DNA from: Planctomycetaceae bacterium
GTDB lineage: Bacteria > Planctomycetota > Planctomycetia > Pirellulales > Thermoguttaceae
Reading direction: 5' to 3'
Assembly: GCA_031288955.1 (NCBI GenBank)
Contig: JAITQJ010000180.1
Location: 1-6,445, forward strand
DNA length: 6,445 nucleotides
A program made the position numbers and the translations under genes. The notes under the pieces are model-generated. The model was not told the DNA's origin. It saw only the letters and a list, made by a program, of their open reading frames with translations, and ran no database searches. Below are positions 1-6,424 of this stretch, one piece after another (the stretch's first letter is position 1; the number at the start of each line of letters is the position of its first letter).

Positions 1-2
1 CC

Positions 3-38
3 GCGGCGCAGTTTGCCGTTGTCGGTCGGTTTGACTAA
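3..38 (+). CDS. Possible 3' end of an upstream gene (partial)
   Basis: From position 3 one frame reads eleven codons (AAQFAVVGRFD) and stops at TAA 36-38. The mixed hydrophobic residues could be a protein C-terminus, but the stretch is too short to identify. Another frame is also open from the window edge to a TAA at 46-48, so the reading frame is uncertain. If real, the upstream gene runs in the same direction as the secretin and ends about 257 bp before it. Confidence 0.22.
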   Translation, partial: AAQFAVVGRFD

Positions 39-295
39 ACATAAATAACGGTTACAACGGGGAATTTCAGTGTTTCAGTTCTGATGTGCCAATTCAACAG
101 CACCTTCAGAAACCTCCGCCGCTGCAATGTTGTACCTATCTTTTTGCCTTGTCAAGCAAATTCTGACAAAAAACCATTCGTTATAATCCATAAATCTTGC
201 GTATTTTCGCAAACTTTTCTAATCATTATAACCGGAATATCCGATATAACCGTCAGAGTTTTCCCGCTAACATCAAACGGCTGACGGAAAAAACA
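39..295 (+). other. Leader region upstream of the secretin gene
   Basis: This stretch of about 257 bp has no gene I can support. The only ATG frame (84-284) has no family resemblance and no ribosome binding site. The region is more AT-rich than the genes around it. It contains a TATAAT hexamer at 182-187, a CTTG-T-CAAG palindrome at 148-156, and an 8-bp direct repeat TATAACCG at 227-234 and 245-252 with a short CGGA/TCCG inverted repeat between the copies (233-243). This is where a promoter and operator for the operon would be expected. Confidence 0.5.
163..232 (+). promoter_or_regulatory. Candidate promoter elements for the secretin operon
   Basis: A perfect -10-like TATAAT lies at 182-187, 108 bp before the ATG. 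The nearest -35-like hexamer, CTGACA at 163-168, is only 13 bp upstream, which is too close for a standard sigma-70 promoter. A second pairing is TTCGCA (206-211) with TATAAC (227-232) at 15-bp spacing, also imperfect. Either could be used, or neither; the region is AT-rich, so chance matches are expected. Confidence 0.22.
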
Positions 296-3200
296 ATGAA
301 AAATTCACATATTCGCTTAATTTTACCGCTCCTTTTACTTATTCCGGCTGTTTCAGTATGTACTGCCTTTGCCGCTGAACCCAATGGAGCAGTGCTGCCC
401 CTTCCGCCAAAAGAGTCGTCCGCTCCCACACGAAGCGGCGTTGTTCCGGTTCCTGTTCACATACCGCAAAAACATAATACGCTTCTCGTCGCAGCCCCGC
501 AGTTTACCGCACCAAAACCTCCGCAAGCCGCCGATGTACCGGCACAGCCGCAACAGCCGTTGCCGCCGAAAATTTTGCCGAACGTTCCCGCCGCTGCTCC
601 CGTTATCACCGCTCCGAACATTGTCCTGACACATCGCCTGCAAACATTAACTCCCGCCGCTTTTGAACAAAAAATGCTCGACAAACTCGGAAGCCGGTTT
701 GTTGCCGTCCGTAACAAAGACAACACCGGCAGCCTGTCGATTTATCAACTGCCCGTACAGAATGACAACAGCATCGAACTGGCGATTGACCGGCAGAATA
801 AAACCGTAACGGTAACCGGTTCACCGTCCCGCTCTGATGCCGTTGTACAAATTGTCCGGCTGCTCGATACAACGGACGAATCCGAGTTTATGCCGCTGCA
901 AAAGCCGAATCTCGTTGCCGTCAGACACATCGCTCAAGTCGTCAATCAGGAAACGCAGCGGGGAACGGGAACGGCTGCTGGTGCTGCACCGGAACTATCC
1001 TCCGGCAGCGTGCTTGGTCCGGTACAGATTGACGTAATCGACGGACTCGACACGATGGTTATCAAAGGTTCGCCGAAAGATGTTCAGGTAATTCAAAATC
1101 TTCTCCGGCAACTCGAAACGATGTCGCTTGAACACGAACCGGTCATTGAACTCGTGCCGCTGAAAAATGCCGACTCGTTCCGTGTCGGCAGACTCGTGCA
1201 GCAACTTTATGCACAAGTGTATTTAGCCCGGCGGGGAAATGTTACGATATTGCCGCTTATCAAGCCGAACACCATATTGATGATTGGTAAAGATGAAAGC
1301 ATTAAAGCCGCCAAAGAATTGCTGTTGAAACTCGATACCGCAGTTCCGGCAGATGCTAATTTTCAGATTTTCCGTTTGAATCACGCCGCCGCCGCAACAC
1401 TGGCAACGCAAATTACGCAGTCTTTTACCGGCAGACCGGGTTACGGCAACGGATTAGAAACACAAATAAGTATCGTTGCCGATTACCGCACCAATGCCTT
1501 AATCGTTCAAGGCAGTCCGCGGGATTTGGTTGAAGTTGCGGCAATGATTCAGCAACTCGATGCTGACGGCAGCAACATTACGAACCTGTACAAAACGTTT
1601 CCGCTGAAAAATGCCGTGGCAACGGAATTGGCAACGACGCTGCAAAACGCCTTCAGCGATACCGGCACAACAAGCGGAGCCGCTAGTTTCGGCAATGCTG
1701 CTGCATCGGGGACAACAAACCGCGGCGCAATGGTAACGCTCGGCAAAGTTGACAAGGACGGCAACGTTATCCGTTCGAGTATGCTTTACGATGTTAAGAT
1801 AACTGCCGATACCCGCAGCAATACGGTTATCGTCAAAGCCCCGCAGGAAACGATGCCGCTTATTGCTGCTTTGATTACGCAACTTGACCAACTGCCTTCG
1901 GCGGAGTCGCAACTAAAGGTTTTTACTCTCGTTAACGGCGATGCTTACACGTTGACGACGATGCTGCAAAATCTGTTTTCATCAGGCACAACGTCCGGCG
2001 GCGGTTTCGGCGGAACAACGTCAACGCAGTCGAATCAGATGGCGGTCGTCCGTCCCGGTATTGACGAAAACGACAGCACATTAGTCGGTGTCCGGTTTTA
2101 TGCGGAAGTCCGAACGAACAGTATTGTTGCCTGCGGAACGGCAGGCGAATTGGTTGCCGTTGAAGCCTTGCTGCTGCGGCTTGATGCCGAAAACACAAAT
2201 AACCGGCAGGTGATGATGCTCAAACTCGTCAACACACCGGCTGAAGAAATTGCCCCGATTTTACAGCAATACGTTGAAAACGAGCGGCAACTGGAGATTC
2301 AAAACAGCACAACGCTTCTTCCGCAAAGCCCGCTGGAGCAGTACCGGAAACAAATCAACGTTGTTGCCGAACCCATCGGGAACTATCTGATTGTCAGTAC
2401 AACGCCGCGCTATTACAATCAGGTACGCAAAATTGTCCGGGAACTGGATGAGCGTCCGATGATGGCAGCAATTCAGGTATTGATTGCCGAAGTCCGTTTA
2501 ACGAACAGCCGGGACATCGGAGTTGAACTCGGTTTGCAGGACTCACTGTTCTTTGACCGCAGTTTGCCCGGAACTACTGAAGGAAGCCTTATTCCCGGTT
2601 TTCTCTTCGGCGATGCGTCCCAAGGATTGCCGCAAGGCAATGTCCGGTCGGGAACCGTTGGAACACAGGGAATCACCGGTCTCGGCGTGAACCGGTCGCC
2701 GGCTTCCGGTATCGGCGGATTCACTTTCTCCGCTTCAAGCGAATCGGTAAGCGTGCTTGTCAGGGCGTTAGAAACGCAAAGCAGACTGCGGGTGCTTTCG
2801 ACACCGAATCTCGTAACGATGCACAACAAACGCGCTTCGGTTTTGGTCGGTCAGAAAGTTCCGTTTGTTTCCGGTGTCAATACGACCAATGGAACAGCAC
2901 AAAGTCAAACCGAATGGAACGAAGTCGGAACGATACTTGATATTACCCCGCGCATTATGCCCGACGGAATGATTGCGATGGCGGTCTATGTGGAAAAGTC
3001 GAGTATGGGCAGCGAAGCCGACGGCGTACCGCTTTATACATCCGGTACAGGCGCAAATCCAACGGTTATCCGTCAGGCAAAGATTAACAAAGCGAATGCG
3101 CAGACAACGGTCAGTGCAATGGACGGGCAAACGGTTGTCTTTGCCGGTCTTATTACCGAACAAAAAGAAACGGTAACAAACAGTGTTCCGTTCCTTAACA

Positions 3201-3520
3201 AGATACCGGTTGTCAAGCATTTCTTTGAATACAATTCAACGCATTGTGAACGCAGCGAACTGCTTATCGTGATGACTCCGACGATTATCCGCAGCCGTGA
3301 AGATATGGAATTGCTGAAACAACAGGAGACTTCGCGGATGCAATGGTGTATTAACGATGTGGTGAAATTGACGGGCAATACATCAATGCGTTTGCGGAGC
3401 GATGAATGGCAGCAAAACGATATTCCGTTACACAAAGCCGAGCCGGTCATTTTAGACGAGCATCAGTTGCCGTCCGAACATAAAGTCCCCGTCCCGACGC
3501 TCGCACCGGTCATACAATAA
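296..3520 (+). CDS. Secretin, GspD/PilQ-type outer-membrane channel with extended N-domain array
   Basis: The 1074-aa product is a secretin, a protein that multimerises into a gated outer-membrane channel for type II secretion or type IV pilus-like systems. The ATG at 296 gives a clean signal peptide (residues 1 to about 27, hydrophobic LILPLLLLIPAV, then AFAAE). The open frame reaches a TTG at 197, but that would bury the signal. Residues 28-115 are proline/alanine-rich. Secretin N-type ring repeats follow at about 134-195, 239-277, 281-351, 355-425, 430-534, 538-633 and 638-721; the first two look like half units. The C-terminal secretin domain covers about 722-1000, with GQKVPFVSG near 853-860, VPFLNKIPVVKHFFE from 964 and MTPTIIRS at 993-1000. 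A tail of about 75 residues ends the protein. Typical GspD is about 650-700 aa with four N domains, so this one is unusually long. Which transport system it serves is not shown here. No strong Shine-Dalgarno is present. Confidence 0.93.
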   Translation: MKNSHIRLILPLLLLIPAVSVCTAFAAEPNGAVLPLPPKESSAPTRSGVVPVPVHIPQKHNTLLVAAPQFTAPKPPQAADVPAQPQQPLPPKILPNVPAAAPVITAPNIVLTHRLQTLTPAAFEQKMLDKLGSRFVAVRNKDNTGSLSIYQLPVQNDNSIELAIDRQNKTVTVTGSPSRSDAVVQIVRLLDTTDESEFMPLQKPNLVAVRHIAQVVNQETQRGTGTAAGAAPELSSGSVLGPVQIDVIDGLDTMVIKGSPKDVQVIQNLLRQLETMSLEHEPVIELVPLKNADSFRVGRLVQQLYAQVYLARRGNVTILPLIKPNTILMIGKDESIKAAKELLLKLDTAVPADANFQIFRLNHAAAATLATQITQSFTGRPGYGNGLETQISIVADYRTNALIVQGSPRDLVEVAAMIQQLDADGSNITNLYKTFPLKNAVATELATTLQNAFSDTGTTSGAASFGNAAASGTTNRGAMVTLGKVDKDGNVIRSSMLYDVKITADTRSNTVIVKAPQETMPLIAALITQLDQLPSAESQLKVFTLVNGDAYTLTTMLQNLFSSGTTSGGGFGGTTSTQSNQMAVVRPGIDENDSTLVGVRFYAEVRTNSIVACGTAGELVAVEALLLRLDAENTNNRQVMMLKLVNTPAEEIAPILQQYVENERQLEIQNSTTLLPQSPLEQYRKQINVVAEPIGNYLIVSTTPRYYNQVRKIVRELDERPMMAAIQVLIAEVRLTNSRDIGVELGLQDSLFFDRSLPGTTEGSLIPGFLFGDASQGLPQGNVRSGTVGTQGITGLGVNRSPASGIGGFTFSASSESVSVLVRALETQSRLRVLSTPNLVTMHNKRASVLVGQKVPFVSGVNTTNGTAQSQTEWNEVGTILDITPRIMPDGMIAMAVYVEKSSMGSEADGVPLYTSGTGANPTVIRQAKINKANAQTTVSAMDGQTVVFAGLITEQKETVTNSVPFLNKIPVVKHFFEYNSTHCERSELLIVMTPTIIRSREDMELLKQQETSRMQWCINDVVKLTGNTSMRLRSDEWQQNDIPLHKAEPVILDEHQLPSEHKVPVPTLAPVIQ

Positions 3521-3561
3521 CGTGAACCGCTTTTCCATAATTTTTAACTAACCGTACAAAA

Positions 3562-4236
3562 ATGAAACGCTATCAGTTATCGATAATCGTATGTAATACA
3601 GCGATTGCCTCGCTTGTTGCGCTGGGCTGTACTTCGCTGCCGAAACCGGATTTGGCGAAACTGAAACCGCCGGGACCGGCACAGACGGTTGTCGCCGTTT
3701 GGGAACCGGCGGTCAACACGAACGGCGATAAGCCGGTGCGCGGATTCGGCGGCAGAATATATTTTTACGACCAGTCGCAAACGAAGCCGGTAAAGATTCA
3801 CGGCTCGCTTGTTGTTTATCTGTTCAACGAAGAAGGGCGGACGGTAGATAATACGAAGCCGGACGAAGGTTACGTTTTCGATGACAAGACGCTTAATAGT
3901 AAGTCTGTCTATAAAAAATCGAAATTAGGTCCGTCGTACAATCTTTGGATACCGGTGGACAGTGAAGGGGCGGAGGGCAAGGCGAAAAAGGTATCGCTGA
4001 TAGTGCGTTATATTCCGAAAAAGGGTGCGGCGGTTATTAGCGAACAGGCGGCTGCCTATTTGCCGGGCAAACGGGAGCCGAATACAATGCTTGCACAAAC
4101 GGAGCCGGGCGGTATTCAGCAGGTCGGTGCTTTATTGCCGAAAGAGGTATCGGAAAAGCCTCGTTTGACGGAAGAGACACCGATAGAAACCAACGAAAAC
4201 CGTCCGAAAACAATGCAGACGATAACGATAAAATGA
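3562..4236 (+). CDS. Putative lipoprotein of unknown function next to the secretin
   Basis: The 224-aa product starts with a lipoprotein signal: basic MKR, a hydrophobic stretch, then a lipobox ALGC with the predicted lipidated Cys at residue 23, followed by TSLPKPD. Position +2 is Thr, which does not suggest inner-membrane retention. The mature part looks beta-rich, with GFGGRIYFYD, a VVYLFNEEGR strand, an SKLGPSYNLWIPVD segment and a VSLIVRYIPKKGAAVIS segment. The last 45 residues or so are polar and probably disordered. From memory this pattern matches a hypothetical family found in planctomycetes, but I know of no assigned function. It begins 41 bp after the secretin stop and overlaps epmA by 4 bp, so co-transcription is likely. 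A pilotin-like or accessory role for the secretin is plausible from position only. No Shine-Dalgarno is visible (CTAACCGTACAAAA precedes the ATG). Confidence 0.82.
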   Translation: MKRYQLSIIVCNTAIASLVALGCTSLPKPDLAKLKPPGPAQTVVAVWEPAVNTNGDKPVRGFGGRIYFYDQSQTKPVKIHGSLVVYLFNEEGRTVDNTKPDEGYVFDDKTLNSKSVYKKSKLGPSYNLWIPVDSEGAEGKAKKVSLIVRYIPKKGAAVISEQAAAYLPGKREPNTMLAQTEPGGIQQVGALLPKEVSEKPRLTEETPIETNENRPKTMQTITIK

Positions 4237-5228
4237 ATGAGGACTTCGACTTTGTCAACACTTTGTCAACCGTTTCTCGTCTCCAACGCCGCTGCCAGGT
4301 CATTCGTCAGATTCGTCAGTTTTTTGACGCACGGGATTTTTGCGAAGTCCAAACGCCGGTACTGTCTGCCGATACGGTTGTTGACCGGCACGTAGAACCG
4401 ATTGCCGTTTGCAATGAAACGCTGCCCGTCAATCATCACGGCAGCCGGACGTACTATCTGCAAACCTCGCCGGAGTTTGCGATGAAGCGGCTTATCGCTG
4501 CCGGGGTGACTCATATCTATCAGATTGCGCCCGTGTTCCGAAGCGGCGACCGCGGCAGTCAGCACAATCCTGAATTCACGATGCTTGAATGGTACCGCAC
4601 CGGCGATGATTATCAGGCGGGAATGAATTTACTCGCTGACCTGGTGCAGGCACTCGGTTTTCCGTTACCGAAATTTTGTACTTACCAGGAACTTTTCGGG
4701 AAACAATTTGGAGTGAACCCGCACGCGGCAGTAAATGCACAACTGCAAGCCTGTGCCGAAAAATACGGCATTGTCTATCCCGATTCCTATCGTTCAGAAT
4801 TTCCGGCAGAATCGGCGGCGGACGCTTGGCTTGATTTATTGTTTTCGGAAATCATTCAGCCGCAACTCGACGGTATCATTGTCTATGATTATCCGGTTTC
4901 ACAGGCGCAGTTAGCCAAAACACGTCATCAGGATTTCGGCGAGGTGAGTGAACGCTTTGAATTGTATTTGAACGGAATCGAAATAGCCAACGGGTATCAC
5001 GAATTGTGCGATGCAGACGAACTGCAACGCCGCTTTGACCGCAACAACAAACAGCGTCTTGCCGACGGTAAAACAGCATTGCCGGAAAACAGTTGGCTGC
5101 TCGAAGCGATGAATGCCGGTTTGCCGCCGTGCAGCGGTACGGCACTGGGCATTGAACGTCTTTTGATGGTATTATTCGGAGCAAAGGACATCAGCGAAGT
5201 AATGCCGTTCACAATCGAAACGGCATAA
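4233..5228 (+). CDS. epmA: EF-P--(R)-beta-lysine ligase EpmA (PoxA/GenX, LysRS paralogue)
   Basis: The 331-aa product is close in length to E. coli EpmA (about 325 aa). It is a cytoplasmic class II lysyl-tRNA synthetase-like enzyme without the N-terminal anticodon-binding domain. It activates (R)-beta-lysine with ATP and transfers it to a conserved lysine of elongation factor P. Visible signatures are motif 1 around residues 24-45 (ending EVQTPVLS), the substrate-pocket TSPE at 78-81, motif 2 at 100-121 with R103 and HNPEFTMLEWY, the YDYPVSQAQLA and ERFELYLNGIEIANGYHEL blocks (218-257), and motif 3 GTALGIERLLM at 302-312 with R309. A304 aligns with the E. coli Ala298 that distinguishes EpmA from true LysRS (Gly). 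The ATG overlaps the lipoprotein TGA as ATGA, which suggests translational coupling; no separate ribosome binding site is seen. EF-P and EpmB genes are not in this window. Confidence 0.95.
   Translation: MNEDFDFVNTLSTVSRLQRRCQVIRQIRQFFDARDFCEVQTPVLSADTVVDRHVEPIAVCNETLPVNHHGSRTYYLQTSPEFAMKRLIAAGVTHIYQIAPVFRSGDRGSQHNPEFTMLEWYRTGDDYQAGMNLLADLVQALGFPLPKFCTYQELFGKQFGVNPHAAVNAQLQACAEKYGIVYPDSYRSEFPAESAADAWLDLLFSEIIQPQLDGIIVYDYPVSQAQLAKTRHQDFGEVSERFELYLNGIEIANGYHELCDADELQRRFDRNNKQRLADGKTALPENSWLLEAMNAGLPPCSGTALGIERLLMVLFGAKDISEVMPFTIETA
4250..4319 (+). repeat. Two short tandem direct repeats in the 5' end of epmA
   Basis: CTTTGTCAAC occurs at 4250-4259 and again at 4261-4270, an 11-bp period that puts the two copies in different reading frames. 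A separate perfect 9-bp tandem, ATTCGTCAG, sits at 4302-4310 and 4311-4319 and encodes IRQIRQ (codons 24-29), just before the conserved motif 1 helix. Both lie in the poorly conserved N-terminus and may be simple slippage products. Confidence 0.6.
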
Positions 5229-5231
5229 TTA

Positions 5232-5260
5232 CGGCGTGCGCCGGGTCACAAATTGACCGG
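5232..5260. terminator. Inverted repeats at the convergent epmA / zinc-ribbon gene junction
   Basis: Two overlapping hairpins span the 17-bp convergent gap and the last codons of the minus-strand gene. CGGC-GTGC-GCCG lies at 5232-5243. CCGGGTCA (5241-5248) pairs with TGACCGG (5254-5260) around a CAAAT loop, with one bulged G. The two overlap and so are mutually exclusive. Neither strand has a good T-tract afterwards, so this is not a textbook intrinsic terminator. Its position between two convergent stop codons still makes a bidirectional transcript-end role the best guess. Confidence 0.33.
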
Positions 5261-6343
5261 CAAAATATACCGCCCTTCCTGCCATTCGTATTCTTCGAGA
5301 ATAAAAAGATACTTACCGAGCAATGCGTTCGGGTCGGTAAAAAATTGCTGCAACTTGCTGACCGCCGCCTTTGATACGTTGTCCTGCCGCGGTGCGTGTG
5401 CCGATATAAATAGCGCATAATATCTTCTGTTCGGCTTGTACTCAAACGTAAACGAACCGGAAGCATCGCATTGAAAAAATTTACCGCCAAGTTCTTCGAT
5501 TTGCTGCACACATTCGTCGTTTTTCTGTTCGCCCGGACATAAACTTGCCGCATTGACGGGCGAGAGCGGTCGGGTTTCGACCGGCAAAAAAAACACCGCC
5601 GCATCCGTGTCCGGCATCATTTCGCCGTTAGCGTTTTTATACCGGACTGTTCCAAGCAGTGCGTTGCCCGCCGCCGATACCTTGACTTCTGGGACGTTCG
5701 CCGTCTCCTTTTTTGTCATAAGAACCGACAAACAGTAACCAAATGATAAACCAAGCAGAAGCATCGTTACCGACAAAATTTTGAGCGATTTGATTTGCAA
5801 ACGCTGGCGGACAATCATCACGGCGGCATCTTCTTCGTCAAGTAATTCCTTCGTAGGCAAAACCGGTTGTTCCACTGATGCCGCCGCCGTTTTTACGCCC
5901 TGATATTCCGGCTTTTTCACCGCCGCATTGGCTTCGTTATCCGGCTTCCACGTATTATCTTTCCAAAACTCTTCAATCCAATGTTCGGTTGATTCTTCGA
6001 GAGTCTGCGGAGCGGACGGAGCGGGAACATTTCCCGATTTTTCCTGTGTTGTCCGAATCGCCTCTTTGAGGTACAGGTCAAGATTTTCATAAGACGGCGT
6101 TGTCCCCGTCGCCGCCCGCCGGGCGCGGTGGAGAAGCAGCGGCTGTTTTTTTGCCGACTCGGCAACTTCCAGTTCTGCTTTTTTCCGCTTAATAAACTGA
6201 TACAGAGCCTCTGCCTGCGGATGGGATTGGAACGGAACGCCGGTATTATTTTTGCATTTAGGGCAGACAATCAACGTACCGGACTGTGAATGTCCGATTT
6301 TCAATAACTGCCGGCACGTGTTACAAAAAAAGCGGAGAGGCAT
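5246..6343 (-). CDS. Zinc-ribbon, single-pass membrane protein with exported beta domain (unknown function)
   Basis: The 365-aa product begins with a zinc ribbon: C7-x2-C10 and C27-x2-C30 in a MPLRFFCNTC...VCPKCKN context. Residues 48-78 are basic, and 80-180 are polar and probably flexible. One transmembrane helix lies at about 187-209 (LSVTMLLLGLSFGYCLSVLM region). Residues 225-365 form a carboxypeptidase-regulatory-like beta domain (LLGTVRYKNANGEMMPD, AAVFFLP, then GSFTFEYKPNRRYYALFI). Predicted topology is N-terminus in the cytoplasm and C-terminus outside. The architecture resembles planctomycete proteins I recall, but I know of no function. The ATG at 6343 is chosen because the ribbon then starts two or three residues in, as in that family. 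The frame stays open to the window edge, including a GTG at 6415, so a longer N-terminus cannot be excluded. The gene is convergent to epmA. C269, C278 and C292 in the exported part could form a disulfide. Confidence 0.8.
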   Translation of the reverse strand: MPLRFFCNTCRQLLKIGHSQSGTLIVCPKCKNNTGVPFQSHPQAEALYQFIKRKKAELEVAESAKKQPLLLHRARRAATGTTPSYENLDLYLKEAIRTTQEKSGNVPAPSAPQTLEESTEHWIEEFWKDNTWKPDNEANAAVKKPEYQGVKTAAASVEQPVLPTKELLDEEDAAVMIVRQRLQIKSLKILSVTMLLLGLSFGYCLSVLMTKKETANVPEVKVSAAGNALLGTVRYKNANGEMMPDTDAAVFFLPVETRPLSPVNAASLCPGEQKNDECVQQIEELGGKFFQCDASGSFTFEYKPNRRYYALFISAHAPRQDNVSKAAVSKLQQFFTDPNALLGKYLFILEEYEWQEGRYILPVNL

Positions 6344-6364
6344 TATTGTTTGCTCATTTTTAAT

Positions 6365-6393
6365 CCTTGACGAGTACGTTACATTCGTCAAGG
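6365..6393. promoter_or_regulatory. 9-bp perfect inverted repeat just upstream of the zinc-ribbon gene
   Basis: CCTTGACGA (6365-6373) and TCGTCAAGG (6385-6393) are perfect reverse complements around an 11-nt centre. The centre itself holds GTA/TAC complements (6374-6376, 6380-6382). The inner end is 21 bp before the minus-strand ATG at 6343. On the minus strand the outer arm contains TTGACG, a -35-like hexamer, but no good -10 follows at normal spacing. No T-tract follows on either strand, which argues against a terminator. It could be an operator or a 5'-UTR hairpin; if the gene really starts upstream, it would lie within coding sequence. Confidence 0.45.
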
Positions 6394-6424
6394 GTTTCGG
6401 CAAATGTATGCGCACCAGTAAGGT

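Noticed and set aside
84..284. A 66-codon plus-strand frame in the secretin leader
   Set aside because: It has no ribosome binding site, no recognisable domain and Cys/Ile-rich composition typical of translated non-coding AT-rich DNA.
197..295. N-terminal extension of the secretin from a TTG at 197
   Set aside because: It adds 33 residues before an otherwise perfect signal peptide; the ATG at 296 is far more likely.
1499..1912. A 137-codon minus-strand frame inside the secretin
   Set aside because: It is antisense to strongly conserved secretin repeats, with Arg/Cys/His-rich composition and no family resemblance.
2768..3220. A 150-codon minus-strand frame opposite the secretin domain
   Set aside because: It is antisense to the conserved channel domain and has shadow-like composition.
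3521..3561. Terminator or separate promoter between the secretin and the lipoprotein gene
   Set aside because: There is no stem followed by a T-tract. A CATAAT at 3536-3541 has no matching -35, so read-through in an operon is simpler.
4233..5228. True lysyl-tRNA synthetase (lysS)
   Set aside because: The length is about 330 aa with no OB-fold anticodon domain, and motif 3 has the EpmA-type Ala rather than the Gly of LysRS.
5209..5604. A 131-codon minus-strand frame overlapping the zinc-ribbon gene and the epmA end
   Set aside because: It is on the same strand in another frame over the conserved beta domain and reads as Arg/Ser-rich nonsense.
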